Shown here piece after piece: positions 32,395 through 41,358 of a DNA stretch of 64,000 nucleotides. Made by a program: the position numbers and the translations under genes. The notes under the pieces were generated by a model. The model did no database searches. It had not been told where the DNA came from and worked only from the letters and a program-made list of their open reading frames with translations. Position 1 is the stretch's first letter. Every line of letters begins with the position of its first letter. Where the stretch lies: positions 288,365 through 352,364 of the forward strand of contig NZ_JAMWYS010000058.1 of the NCBI RefSeq assembly GCF_023914155.1. The letters run 5' to 3'. The DNA comes from Solitalea agri (GTDB taxonomy: Bacteria > Bacteroidota > Bacteroidia > Sphingobacteriales > Sphingobacteriaceae).

Positions 32395-34530
32395 TTAAGA
32401 AATCTCCCGTTCCCAAAATCGATGTTGTGCAATAGCTTTTATAAACTCTTCTGTAATACCATCAAAATCTCCGTCTTTAATTAAAATTACACCAAATCCA
32501 TTTTCTGAAAACACCTTAATATTAAGCAGTTCCGGTTGTTCGAGCATAAGAATAGGTATAGCTATCGGCTTGCAATGCAAATAGGCTTCTTTTACAAAAT
32601 CAATGGTTGATAATGTTGATAAATGTGATGAATTTTCACCCTCCAGCACCATTACTGCATCAAACAAAACCGACGAGCTGGTTAAATAACTCTCGTCTAC
32701 CTTAATTGATTGATTATCGTTGCTGTATACAAACCCCAAGTTAAACGAAACCGTTTTTACGAGTGCTTGTTCATTGACGAGTCGGGTTTTAATAGAATTA
32801 AAAGCTTCACCATTAACACCGTTACTAACCAGTAAAGCTATCTTTCTCCCTTTAATGTTGTCTTTTACAGTAAACTCCATGCTCAGGGCTTTCGATTTTT
32901 GCAGATCAGGGGTAACGATTATCGGCTGATAATCTTCAACCACCCCGTCGGCCGGAATACTCTCATTCACAGGGTATAAAGGTTTTTCCGGAACCACCAT
33001 TCCTAGTCCCTCAGCTACTGCGCTTGCCAGGTCCATGCTAATGCAGGACAAAAGCCCAAGCATTCTTGTTTTAACTTCGGCACTGAGCACTTTTCCCAGT
33101 TCAAAACGCAAGGCATTAATAATATGCGCTTTTTCGGCTTGCGACTGGCTATTGAAAAACAAAGCAGCCTGGCTAAAGTGATCAAAAAAGCTTTTGCTGC
33201 GTTCTCTTATTTTGGTTGAATCAATACGTTCGGCGTAACTGGCAAAGCCACCTTGCTCAATGCTGGTTTGAAAAGGACAGCCTCCCCTGAGGCTATTAGG
33301 CTGATAGCTGGTTTTACCCGAATTAATAGTTTGGCGCATATGTCCATCGCGCTGGTTATTATGTACAGGTGCTAATGGTCTGTTTATAGGTATTTCATGA
33401 AAATTTGGACTTCCTAAGCGAGATAGCTGCGTATCGGTATAAGAAAATAGTCGGCCCTGCAACAAGGGATCGTTGGTAAAATCAATGCCCGGTACCAAAT
33501 GCCCCGGATGAAAGGCAATTTGTTCAGTTTCTGCGAAAAAATTATCCGGATTTTTGTTGAGTGTTAATTTTCCAATAATTTTAACAGGCACCAGTTCTTC
33601 AGGTATTAGCTTTGTGGGATCGAGCAAATCAAAATCGAAATCAAATTCTTTATTTTCCGGTATTAGCTGTACGCCAAACTCCCATTCCGGAAACAACCCC
33701 TCCTCTATTGAATCCCATAGATCGCGTCGATGAAAATCAGGATCCTTTCCCGAAATTTTCTGCGCCTCATCCCACATAACCGAATGCACTCCCAATTTTG
33801 GTTTCCAATGAAATTTCACAAAGGTAGAAGCCCCGTTTTCGTTTATCAATCTGAAAGTGTGCACACCAAAACCTTCCATACGACTGAAACTTCGCGGAAG
33901 AGCTCTGTCACTCATTGCCCACATGATCATATGCATTGATTCGGGCATTAAAGAAATGAAATCCCAAAAGGTATCGTGAGCAGTGGCAGCCTGAGGTATT
34001 TCATTATCCGGTTCACCCTTAGCTGCATGTATCAGATCTGGAAACTTAATAGCATCTTGTATAAAAAAGACTGGCATATTGTTGCCAACCAAATCAAAAT
34101 TACCCTCTTCGGTATAAAATTTAACGGCAAAGCCTCTTACATCCCTTGCTAAGTCAGATGAACCACGAGACCCGGCAACAGTAGAAAACCTTACAAATAC
34201 AGGCGTTTTCAGTGCTGTATTCGTTAAAAAATTTGCTTTAGTATATTGCTGTAATGATTCAAACAGTTCGAAATAACCATGCGCCCCGGCTCCTCTTGCA
34301 TGTACAATTCGTTCGGGAATACGTTCATGGTCAAAATGCATGATCTTTTCCCTGAATATGAAATCTTCCAACAACGTAGGGCCTCGATCACCTGCTTTTA
34401 ATGAATTCTGATTATCATTGATCAATAAGCCCTGATTAGTGGATAATTGCTGTTGTTCAGCATTTTCAGTATCGTTAATCAATGCATTAACTTTCCCCTT
34501 ACCCTCTTTTTTATTCTTTGCATTTTCCAT
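32395..34530 (-). CDS. katE: Large-subunit catalase (clade 2, KatE-type)
   Basis: 711 residues, the long form with a C-terminal flavodoxin/DJ-1-like domain. Heme-catalase motifs are all present: catalytic His77 in ERIVHARG, Ser116 in RFSTVAG, Asn150 in LVGNNMP, and proximal heme Tyr364 in RLFSYTDTQ with Arg360. The C-terminal ~170 residues (GRKIALLVSNGVNGEAF onward) form the extra domain. It breaks down hydrogen peroxide in the cytoplasm. The first ~40 residues are a polar extension. A TGGCAG-N5-TTGGA element lies 42 bases upstream, so expression probably rises together with the neighbouring stress genes. Confidence 0.96.
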   Translation of the reverse strand: MENAKNKKEGKGKVNALINDTENAEQQQLSTNQGLLINDNQNSLKAGDRGPTLLEDFIFREKIMHFDHERIPERIVHARGAGAHGYFELFESLQQYTKANFLTNTALKTPVFVRFSTVAGSRGSSDLARDVRGFAVKFYTEEGNFDLVGNNMPVFFIQDAIKFPDLIHAAKGEPDNEIPQAATAHDTFWDFISLMPESMHMIMWAMSDRALPRSFSRMEGFGVHTFRLINENGASTFVKFHWKPKLGVHSVMWDEAQKISGKDPDFHRRDLWDSIEEGLFPEWEFGVQLIPENKEFDFDFDLLDPTKLIPEELVPVKIIGKLTLNKNPDNFFAETEQIAFHPGHLVPGIDFTNDPLLQGRLFSYTDTQLSRLGSPNFHEIPINRPLAPVHNNQRDGHMRQTINSGKTSYQPNSLRGGCPFQTSIEQGGFASYAERIDSTKIRERSKSFFDHFSQAALFFNSQSQAEKAHIINALRFELGKVLSAEVKTRMLGLLSCISMDLASAVAEGLGMVVPEKPLYPVNESIPADGVVEDYQPIIVTPDLQKSKALSMEFTVKDNIKGRKIALLVSNGVNGEAFNSIKTRLVNEQALVKTVSFNLGFVYSNDNQSIKVDESYLTSSSVLFDAVMVLEGENSSHLSTLSTIDFVKEAYLHCKPIAIPILMLEQPELLNIKVFSENGFGVILIKDGDFDGITEEFIKAIAQHRFWEREIS

Positions 34531-34572
34531 GAGAAAACAAGTCTAAGTGTATAACAATCACTTGTTAGGCTT

Positions 34573-34588
34573 TCCAAAAAGACTGCCA
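34573..34588 (-). promoter_or_regulatory. Sigma-54-like -24/-12 element of catalase gene
   Basis: On the minus strand: TGGCAGTCTTTTTGGA, with the -24 half intact and TTGG at the -12 position. It ends 42 bases before the ATG at 34530. Confidence 0.45.
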
Positions 34589-35053
34589 TAAGAAACGTTT
34601 CTTAGCGCACATTCTTAAGTTAATTGATTACGTAGAAAAGCGTTTTTCCCCCTTCCGCCCCATTAACAGTAAGTATCTCTACAAAAATTCTCACAACATA
34701 CCGTCATTCATGAATCATGTGTACTTTCCTCTTATTAAAGCCTTTATGACCTATTCATTCAAATAGAAGTATGGCACACATCTTTCAGTAGAATAAGTTA
34801 GATCAATCAAAATAATAACATGAAAAAGCTTGTTAAATGTTTTGAGGCTTTCACCATCTGAAATCAGAAAATGGGCTAAGGGTCTTACACCGCTAATGAA
34901 TAGTTATTCCAATGACAAGTAAAATGCAATAGCTTAGTGGTTATATAATGACAAAAGGGGGAAATCATGGTAAAAACTCCCCTTTTGTTTTACTCTTAAG
35001 TAATTGAAATTCATCATCCTACTTTATAATTTTGTAATTATCAATCAATATCA
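34589..35053. other. Intergenic region with orphan terminator
   Basis: No gene is seen besides a 13-codon frame (ATG at 34820, MKKLVKCFEAFTI). The region ends with a strong plus-strand terminator at 34951-34992 that follows no recognised gene, because the catalase gene reads away. A small RNA or mini-gene ending there is possible. Confidence 0.5.
34951..34992 (+). terminator. Orphan rho-independent terminator
   Basis: Arms ACAAAAGGGG (34951-34960) and CCCCTTTTGT (34979-34988) followed by TTTTA on the plus strand. No plus-strand gene is annotated in the preceding 2.8 kb. Confidence 0.7.
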
Positions 35054-35069
35054 TGGTATTACTTTTTCA
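35054..35069 (+). promoter_or_regulatory. Sigma-54-like -24/-12 element of second DUF2383 gene
   Basis: TGGTATTACTTTTTCA, ending 22 bases before the ATG at 35092. With sigma-54 spacing the transcript would start about 12 bases before the ATG. Confidence 0.5.
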
Positions 35070-35091
35070 CTTGTTTCAGAAGTAAGAATTA

Positions 35092-35574
35092 ATGAAAATG
35101 GATAACATGTATCACCAGCAGATTTCACTGTTAAATAGTTTAATTGAAATTTGCCACGACAGGTACGAGGGCTTTAAAAATGCCTCCAATAAAATTGACG
35201 ACAACTATCTAAAGCGTTACTTTACAAAATGCAGTCGGAAGAGCTTAAGATTTATTGTTCAATTATCATCAATCATTAAAACGATGGGTGGTCAGATCAA
35301 CAAGTCTAATTTATTAGTGAAAGCTTATCGGGTATGGGTTGGATTACATTACGGGCTTCTTCATTCTGACTTACAAAGTATTTTAAGAATGTGCGAAATA
35401 GCCGAAAAAAAAACACTGGCTCTATACGAAGATTTCTTGCAGAATGAGGATATTAAAATGCTCAATACCAACTGTTTAAAAATATTGGAAAATCAGAAAA
35501 GCACAATCAGCAAAACCTATCTCGAAATTCAGGAGCTTCTCAATTCCATTCAACCATTGGTATTAAATTCATAA
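35092..35574 (+). CDS. Diverged DUF2383-like helical protein
   Basis: 160 residues, all helical, with no signal peptide. It keeps the layout of the DUF2383 protein at 20550-21005: LLNSLIEICHDRYEGFKNASNKI (compare LNDLLKVNNDRVQGYQKA), a middle segment ending with a Gly turn, and VKAYRVWVGLHYGLLHSDLQSILRMCEIAEKKTLALYEDFL for the C-terminal pair. The conserved HGED of the other copy is replaced by EIAEKK, so the putative metal site may differ. A second ATG two codons in is an alternative start. Single-gene unit with a promoter element upstream and a weak terminator downstream. Function unknown. Confidence 0.7.
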   Translation: MKMDNMYHQQISLLNSLIEICHDRYEGFKNASNKIDDNYLKRYFTKCSRKSLRFIVQLSSIIKTMGGQINKSNLLVKAYRVWVGLHYGLLHSDLQSILRMCEIAEKKTLALYEDFLQNEDIKMLNTNCLKILENQKSTISKTYLEIQELLNSIQPLVLNS

Positions 35575-35582
35575 TATAAGTA

Positions 35583-35613
35583 AAAACGACTGAGGCCAAC
35601 CCTTGATCGTTTT
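35583..35613 (+). terminator. Probable weak terminator
   Basis: AAAACGA / TCGTTTT arms (35583-35589, 35607-35613) around 17 bases that can pair partly, just after the DUF2383-like gene. Confidence 0.5.
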
Positions 35614-35708
35614 ACTTATGTTAATTTAGAGTTTGTGGAGTAAAACCTTTAAACAGGCTAATTACACATATTTATCTCCAATTATTCATCGCATTTTCTT
35701 TATCCCCT

Positions 35709-35724
35709 TGGCTTGCATTTTGAG
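35709..35724 (+). promoter_or_regulatory. Sigma-54-like -24/-12 element of DUF6496 gene
   Basis: TGGCTTGCATTTTGAG: TGGC, then TTG at the correct spacing, ending 30 bases before the ATG at 35755. Partial match. Confidence 0.4.
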
Positions 35725-35754
35725 CTATTAAATACTAATCAAACACATAATACT

Positions 35755-35949
35755 ATGACGAAGTACTCAGAAAAAAGTCAGGAAAAAGTTGAAAAGGCTG
35801 TAAAGGAAATGAATGAAGGTAAGCTAAAAACTGGTACAGGTAAAAAAGTAACAAGTCGAAAACAAGCCATTGCAATAGGCTTATCGGAAGCGCGAGCAGC
35901 CGGTGCTAAAGTCTCTAAAAAGAAAGAATCAACTAAGAAGGATAATTGA
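35755..35949 (+). CDS. DUF6496-like small basic protein
   Basis: 64 residues from the ATG at 35755 (an upstream TTG at 35713 is not needed and would overlap the promoter element). Pattern: KAVKEMNEGKLKTGTGKKVTSRKQAIAIGLSEARAAGAKV, then a lysine tail. The RKQAIAIGLSEARAAG core is the hallmark of DUF6496/plasmid-stabilisation-like small proteins widespread in stress loci. High Lys content suggests nucleic-acid binding, but this is not shown. Ends at a strong terminator. Confidence 0.75.
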   Translation: MTKYSEKSQEKVEKAVKEMNEGKLKTGTGKKVTSRKQAIAIGLSEARAAGAKVSKKKESTKKDN

Positions 35950-36041
35950 TTGTTTTAATGGTGTTCGGTGATGGAGAAGTGCTCTCCTTTCTGATATGAT
36001 TTAAGCAAAGCAGCGAAACAATTTAAACAGAACTAAAACCC

Positions 36042-36074
36042 AAAAAACCATCGCTTAATCAGCGATGGTTTTTT
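36042..36074 (+). terminator. Rho-independent terminator
   Basis: Perfect 13-bp arms AAAAAACCATCGC / GCGATGGTTTTTT with a 7-base loop, about 90 bases after the DUF6496 stop. Confidence 0.88.
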
Positions 36075-36158
36075 ATCCTCATTGACCATTTCCTTATATT
36101 TTGCGAGCATTCTATCCTTTGCTGCATGGGTGATCTGATCTACTAGTTAAAATAATGT

Positions 36159-36314
36159 TTAAGCATTTGTATTTGACCTTATCAGGGTAAATAGTATAGA
36201 GATAACGGCCAATACCAATAAAATGTGGATTATACCTCCTGCATGCCATACGGTTAAACCTAACAACCATCCTACAACCAGGATAACTGCCAGAACATAT
36301 AATATCGATCTCAT
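36159..36314 (-). CDS. Lmo0937-family small membrane protein
   Basis: 51 residues, encoded from the ATG at 36314 to TAA at 36159. MRSILYVLAVILVVGWLLG forms one transmembrane helix, TVWHAGGIIH is the conserved loop, and ILLVLAVISILFTLI is a second helix with a polar tail. This hairpin-in-membrane pattern with the loop HAGG-IH defines the Lmo0937 family of stress-associated tiny membrane proteins. Its own TGGCAT-N5-TTCGA element lies 26 bases upstream. A frameshifted paralogue is at 30811-30989. Molecular role unknown. Confidence 0.82.
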   Translation of the reverse strand: MRSILYVLAVILVVGWLLGLTVWHAGGIIHILLVLAVISILFTLIRSNTNA

Positions 36315-36340
36315 AACAATTAATTTAGTGAAATAAAGAG

Positions 36341-36356
36341 TCGAATTACCATGCCA
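36341..36356 (-). promoter_or_regulatory. Sigma-54-like -24/-12 element of Lmo0937-like gene
   Basis: On the minus strand: TGGCATGGTAATTCGA, ending 26 bases before the ATG at 36314. Confidence 0.5.
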
Positions 36357-36543
36357 TAAGTTTATGCGGCTTACAATAGATTTCGGGAGTAAGAAAAGGA
36401 ATATACTCTACAATATGCTGATATTTAACTAATTAAATCAACAACATAACACATAACCGGAAATTCTTCCGATTCGTAAATGGCATTTTAGACATCCTTT
36501 CCTGTCTGCTGCAGTATTTATTTAGCAGATGTTAAAACTTCAG

Positions 36544-39500
36544 CTATCTTACTGGCAGGTAAATATCAAACGTGGCCCCTTTGCCGAGTTCACTTGTGGC
36601 AGTAATGAGGCCATTGTGGTTCTCTACAATTTTTTTTACAATGGCAAGCCCGATACCAGTGCCTTCGTATTCATCTTTTCCGTGAAGCTTTTGAAATACC
36701 TCAAAAATTTGCTCAGCGTAATGTTGTTCGAAACCAATGCCATTATCACTTATGGTAAGATGACAGACGTTTTTATGAGCCAAAGGTGAGTGAGCTGCAG
36801 ATAATATCTCACTTTTTATTATTACGTGCGGTGGAATACCGGGAACTGAAAATTTGAGTGCGTTGCTGATAAGGTTTTGAAATAACTGATGAAACTGAAA
36901 AGGGATAATAGTTAATTCGCATAGTTCTTTAACTTCGATGGTGGCATTTTTTTCCTCAATCACTTCCTTCTGATCTTTCCTTACATCTTCAATAATTTTA
37001 TTGAGATCGGTTAATTCAAATTCCCGATCAGCTGTACTTATTCTTGAGAAGGTTAGCAAATCCTGAATGAGCGTTCGCATGCGTTCTACTGAATTTTGCA
37101 TACGGTAGAAATAGTCTCTACCGGTATCAGATAGGTTTTGACTTTCCTTTTCTAAAATTCTTTGCGTAAAGGTTTGAATCTTTCGAAGCGGCTCCTGCAA
37201 ATCGTGACTTGAAAGGTAGGTGAAGGCTTCGAGCTCTTTGTTCATTTTTTCAAGGGCAGTGTTAGATTCTATCAAATCTGTGGTGCGTTTCCTCACAGTT
37301 GCTTCCAGAAGCGTGGATTTAGTTTTTTCTTTTTCTATTTCCATTTGCTGAAGCTGCTGCTGAAGTTTTTTTATTTCGGTGATGTCGGCAATCGAAAGAA
37401 GAATTAATTGTTCGCGGTGAGCTTTCTGAGTAATGCGACTGGCATTAAGCAGCATTACTTTAGGGCCGATCGTTTCAAACTCATGCTCTACTTCAAAATC
37501 GTAGAATTGGGAATTCCCGGAGATGATTTCTTCAAGCTGTTGGCGGAGCTTTTGAATATCCCACTGCCTGTTTCCTAATTCATACAACAGCGCTCCTTCG
37601 GTCTGTTCAGGGCGAACGGCAAAAGTTTTATAAAACGATTTGTTGGCCGTCTTCACACGAAGGTCCTTATCGAGCACAATCATAGACTCATGAATGGTTG
37701 CGGCTATGGCTTCCGAATATTCATAGCTCTCATTTAACAATTCATTGCGGGTTTGCAGTTCCTGATTGGTGGTGGTAAGTTCTTCGTTTGCACTTTCAAT
37801 CTCTTCTTTTGAAGTTTCCAATTCTTCATTAATGGCCTGCAATTCTTCATTGCTCGAGACCACTTCTTCATTCACCATTTGCAATTCCTGGCTAAATGCT
37901 TCCTGTTCATGAATAAGAACAAGCATATCAGCCCGGGCTGTCGCCAGTTCTTCTTCCAGTTTTTTAATTCTACGGTCTTTTGCCGAACTGCTTTTTGAAT
38001 CTTTACTACGATCTGTAATGGTTTCTACCACCTGCTGCTCGGTGAATAGGATCAGAAGCACAGGCTCCTCCCATTCAATTTTAAGTGGCACTACTTCAAT
38101 GCTGATGCTACGCATCACTTCATTCATGTTTATTTCAATGCCTACTTTACGTACGCTTTGCTTCGATTTAATTGCTTTTGAAATTGCAGAACGCAGCTCG
38201 AAAGCAATTTCGGGTCTTGTCATTTTTAGGATATTGAGCGAAGCTTTGCCTGTGCTGGGAGAAATGTATAGGTCTGTCGTTCCGCGAAATTGTAAAATAT
38301 CCAGCTGCTCGTTAATAACTACACTTGCAGGCATGAAACGCGAAAGTAAGACCGTATCAATAGCTTTATCGAGACCTGCGTTGTCGGCCAAACTACTTTT
38401 TTGAATTTTCCGCTCGTTGAAATAATTGCCTTCAACTTGGGCTTGCTTTGCAAAACGCGGGGTTAAAGATGGTAACGATCGCGTTCCTGAGTGATTTCTT
38501 CGTGCATAGATTTTATACTTTTTATTGAAGCTGGAAAAAAGCTGTGTAGATTGACCAACGGTTTCTGCCTTTCCCAACATTAGGAAACCGCTTTCATTTA
38601 AAGCATAGTGAAAAGTAGCGATTGATCTTTTCTGAGCTGCCGTATCGAGATAAATGAGCAGATTGCAACAACTGATAAAATCAACACGTGCAAATGGAGG
38701 ATCATTCAACACGTTATGCTGTGCAAATACACACATATCGCGAACTGACTTTGCCACTCGATAACCGTTTGGAGACTTGGTGTAAAAACGTTGTAGTCGT
38801 TTCGGAGAAACTTCTTCCAATTCGTTTATAGAATATTCTCCAATGCGGGCTTTGGCAATTGCATTTGCGTCAAGGTCAGTCGCAAATATCTGAATAGGTA
38901 TGTTAGTGAATTTGCTGCTCTGAATTTCAAGCAGGGTGATAGCTATAGAATAGGCTTCTTCGCCAGTAGCACATGCAACCACCCATATACGCAAAGGTTC
39001 ATCGGGATTTTTGCTTTTGAGCAACCTTGGCAGCAGCGTAGTTTTTAAATACTGATGCGTTTCGGTCTCGCGAAAAAAAGAAGTGACATTAATAAGCAGA
39101 TCCTGGTAGAGAATATTAACTTCCTCATTTTTTTCCCTAAGCAGTGTTACATATTCATGCAGTGATTTTATTTTGTAAAGAAGCATCCTCCGCAAGATGC
39201 GCCTCTTAATAGTGGTCATTTTATACTGACTGAAATCGACACCTTGTGTTTTATGCAGCAGCTGAAGAATGGTTTTCAGGTCGGGGTTAGTGTTTTCGAT
39301 TTCAGCTGCGCTATCTGCCTTATGTAGATTCTCTCCTATTTTGTTGCCATTAGAATTGATGAATGGATGTTTGCTGAGATGCGATATTTCCTGTGCAATT
39401 TTTTGGGGTGACAAAACAAAATCAACTACCCCCGCTGCAATGGCACTTTTGGGCATGCTGGAGAATTTTGCCGTGTCGTCCTGAGCAAAAGTTAAACCGC

Positions 39501-39978
39501 CTTCGCGCTTAATAGCTTTCATTCCACGAGTACCGTCAGTTGCACTGCCTGAAAGAATTACTCCTATCACATTTTCTTTGTGTGTTTCGGCCAAAGAAGC
39601 AAATAAAATATCGATCGGTAAATTGACTTTAGGAGTTTCGGGGCGCGGTGTGATTCTAATCTCACCGTCTACAATGTTCATTTCCTTATCTGGCGGAATT
39701 ACATACACATTATTGGGATGCATCAACTCTTTGTTGGTTGCTTCCTGTACTTTCATTGAAGTAGTTTTTGCAAGAAGCGAGCTGAGAATACTTTTATGGT
39801 CGGGACTGAGATGTTGTACATACAAAAAAACCATACCTGTATCAGGAGGAAGATTTTTCAGTAATTCGCTTACGGCCTCTAATCCTCCAGCCGAGGCACC
39901 AATTGCAACAATGGGAAAATCATTTTTAGGCAAATTCAAAGGATGGAACTCTTTTTTATAGGAAGAAGATTGTTTCAT
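36544..39978 (-). CDS. CheB-CheR-PAS-histidine kinase fusion
   Basis: 1144 residues with four parts. The CheB-type methylesterase domain (about 20-205) has its catalytic triad visible: Ser29 in GASAGG, His56 in VQHLSPDH, Asp148 in SATDGT. The CheR methyltransferase (about 235-500) has the SAM loop VVACATGEEAYSIA. A long Glu-rich coiled coil with repeated EELQAINEELETSKEEIESANEEL-type heptads (about 690-780) follows, then a PAS domain, and a histidine kinase core with its His in SSHDLQEPLRKI (about 935) and GTGIGLAI near the end. No receptor is encoded in it and no flagellar or chemotaxis genes are near, so it likely serves a non-motility signalling role. It overlaps the upstream receiver gene by 4 bases. 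Confidence 0.92.
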   Translation of the reverse strand: MKQSSSYKKEFHPLNLPKNDFPIVAIGASAGGLEAVSELLKNLPPDTGMVFLYVQHLSPDHKSILSSLLAKTTSMKVQEATNKELMHPNNVYVIPPDKEMNIVDGEIRITPRPETPKVNLPIDILFASLAETHKENVIGVILSGSATDGTRGMKAIKREGGLTFAQDDTAKFSSMPKSAIAAGVVDFVLSPQKIAQEISHLSKHPFINSNGNKIGENLHKADSAAEIENTNPDLKTILQLLHKTQGVDFSQYKMTTIKRRILRRMLLYKIKSLHEYVTLLREKNEEVNILYQDLLINVTSFFRETETHQYLKTTLLPRLLKSKNPDEPLRIWVVACATGEEAYSIAITLLEIQSSKFTNIPIQIFATDLDANAIAKARIGEYSINELEEVSPKRLQRFYTKSPNGYRVAKSVRDMCVFAQHNVLNDPPFARVDFISCCNLLIYLDTAAQKRSIATFHYALNESGFLMLGKAETVGQSTQLFSSFNKKYKIYARRNHSGTRSLPSLTPRFAKQAQVEGNYFNERKIQKSSLADNAGLDKAIDTVLLSRFMPASVVINEQLDILQFRGTTDLYISPSTGKASLNILKMTRPEIAFELRSAISKAIKSKQSVRKVGIEINMNEVMRSISIEVVPLKIEWEEPVLLILFTEQQVVETITDRSKDSKSSSAKDRRIKKLEEELATARADMLVLIHEQEAFSQELQMVNEEVVSSNEELQAINEELETSKEEIESANEELTTTNQELQTRNELLNESYEYSEAIAATIHESMIVLDKDLRVKTANKSFYKTFAVRPEQTEGALLYELGNRQWDIQKLRQQLEEIISGNSQFYDFEVEHEFETIGPKVMLLNASRITQKAHREQLILLSIADITEIKKLQQQLQQMEIEKEKTKSTLLEATVRKRTTDLIESNTALEKMNKELEAFTYLSSHDLQEPLRKIQTFTQRILEKESQNLSDTGRDYFYRMQNSVERMRTLIQDLLTFSRISTADREFELTDLNKIIEDVRKDQKEVIEEKNATIEVKELCELTIIPFQFHQLFQNLISNALKFSVPGIPPHVIIKSEILSAAHSPLAHKNVCHLTISDNGIGFEQHYAEQIFEVFQKLHGKDEYEGTGIGLAIVKKIVENHNGLITATSELGKGATFDIYLPVR

Positions 39979-40439
39979 GTTGTTAATTTCAGAGTACTGA
40001 GCAAAAAGTTTTCTTTTAATGGTGATGAAGTCTTCTCCTTTAAAATAAGTTTAAGGGAACATTCAATTATTTTTATCAGTTGTGAAAATTCAGCAGGTTT
40101 GCAAATGTAATGTTGTGCCCCTTTTTTGAAAAGCCGGTCAGCAATATTCTCATCATAAGAGGTAGAAAAAATAATTACGGGGATATGCATTAAATTCTCA
40201 CTAGACTTTATTTCTTCTAAACAAGCAAAGCCATTTTTGCGCGGCATGTTAAGGTCGAGAAATAGAACGTTTGGAAACTCAACTGCTTCTTTTGTAAGAT
40301 AGTGCATAAGTTGCTCGCCATTATTCACTACTTTAAGTTGAGTAGCTAACGAAACTTCTTCTAATGCTTCTTTGAAAAGAAAACAATCGTCCTTATCGTC
40401 ATCGGCAAGTAAGACTTTGATGGGAGAAGTGTCATCCAT
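39975..40439 (-). CDS. Single-domain response regulator
   Basis: 154 residues, a receiver domain only. The acidic pocket is LLADDDKDD, the phospho-acceptor is Asp62 in LFLDLNMPRKNG, with Thr/Ser at FSTSYD and Lys114 in YICKPAEF. There is no output domain. Its stop overlaps the start of the CheB-CheR-kinase fusion by 4 bases (translational coupling), so the kinase is the likely partner, with the receiver shuttling phosphate to another protein (inference). Confidence 0.92.
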   Translation of the reverse strand: MDDTSPIKVLLADDDKDDCFLFKEALEEVSLATQLKVVNNGEQLMHYLTKEAVEFPNVLFLDLNMPRKNGFACLEEIKSSENLMHIPVIIFSTSYDENIADRLFKKGAQHYICKPAEFSQLIKIIECSLKLILKEKTSSPLKENFLLSTLKLTT

Positions 40440-40533
40440 TTTTCAGACGCATAAATTCAAATTTAAGTTAAATTATTGAGTCTACATTGTTCAACGTAAT
40501 GTCACTTCTAATAATATATCAAAACATCCAAAT

Positions 40534-40845
40534 TTATTTCTTTAAAATCCCTCTAACAGTCGAAAAGATGGAACTTAAAATACCCACTTTAGGTCCTCCA
40601 ATTAAAGGTAATAAATAGGGTACGGTTGATTTAAAATAGCTTCGGATTAAAGCTCTTTTAGTTTTCTTTTCTTCCTCTGATTTTGCTTTAGAAAACAAGC
40701 TGATAATTTCGGTCACTGGCCTAAGCCGTTCCTTGTAAATAGCTATTTCCTGTTTTATTAACAGTTCATTTTGCTCCTTTAATGACTCGAGCCGAGCTCT
40801 TTCCAATAACAGATCATCCAAACTTTCAATCTTCTTCCTTACCAT
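40534..40845 (-). CDS. Hypothetical protein paired with holin-X-like protein
   Basis: 103 residues, no recognised family. The first ~45 residues form a charged coiled coil (DDLLLERARLESLKEQNELLIKQEIAIYKERL), followed by a basic stretch and a C-terminal hydrophobic, Gly/Pro-rich part (TVPYLLPLIGGPKVGILSSIF) that could sit at the membrane. The start overlaps the end of the upstream holin-X-like gene by 20 bases, which implies translational coupling and a joint function. Similar pairs are common in Bacteroidota, but the role is not known. Confidence 0.65.
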   Translation of the reverse strand: MVRKKIESLDDLLLERARLESLKEQNELLIKQEIAIYKERLRPVTEIISLFSKAKSEEEKKTKRALIRSYFKSTVPYLLPLIGGPKVGILSSIFSTVRGILKK

Positions 40846-41197
40846 GATCTTCTTTCTTTAAAATTATTTTGGTAAATGCGTTTAGCAACGGCTTTTCTAT
40901 AACGCTGTCCTTGATTAAGTAAAGCACTATTGCTAATAAAAGATAGACGCCTGCTACTGCCAAAAAGCCTTTCCACAATGCCCCCAAATAGGGAACCAGC
41001 AGATAAGCCGCGCCAACTGAAATAAGAATTATACCTATGACAACCATTATCAACACAGCCAGATTAGTTATCACATTGCCAATTGTCCGGCCACAGCTTT
41101 CAGCTATTTTCAGCATCAAAAGCTCAATCTTTAATTCCATTTGAACCTTCAGTCGCTCAATTAGGTAATTTAACCGGGGGATTTTATCATCTTCCAT
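40826..41197 (-). CDS. Phage-holin-X-like (DUF1469) membrane protein
   Basis: 123 residues from the ATG at 41197; a GTG five codons upstream is less likely. A polar helical N terminus (about 1-40) is followed by two transmembrane helices (about 42-67 and 72-95) and a charged C terminus (KKEDHGKEED). This is the holin-X/DUF1469 layout of small two-helix membrane proteins. The holin label comes from distant similarity; no lysis or phage genes are near, so a stress or envelope role is more likely. First gene of a two-gene operon. Confidence 0.7.
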   Translation of the reverse strand: MEDDKIPRLNYLIERLKVQMELKIELLMLKIAESCGRTIGNVITNLAVLIMVVIGIILISVGAAYLLVPYLGALWKGFLAVAGVYLLLAIVLYLIKDSVIEKPLLNAFTKIILKKEDHGKEED

Positions 41198-41358
41198 AAT
41201 TAGTTTTATCACATGCTTTCACTTTTTTCCTTTTCAGTTACTTAATACTGTCTGGGGGATATGCAAAACCGTTTCTGTAAAAGCAGGAGCGAAATTTTTC
41301 ATATATACATATGGTTTCAAAAAACATACCATGCCAATTTTATGCTTAAACAGGCTGA

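Noticed and set aside
40826..41197. Holin gene as a sign of a prophage
   Set aside because: No other phage gene, integrase or attachment repeat is near. The family is a common housekeeping or stress membrane protein.
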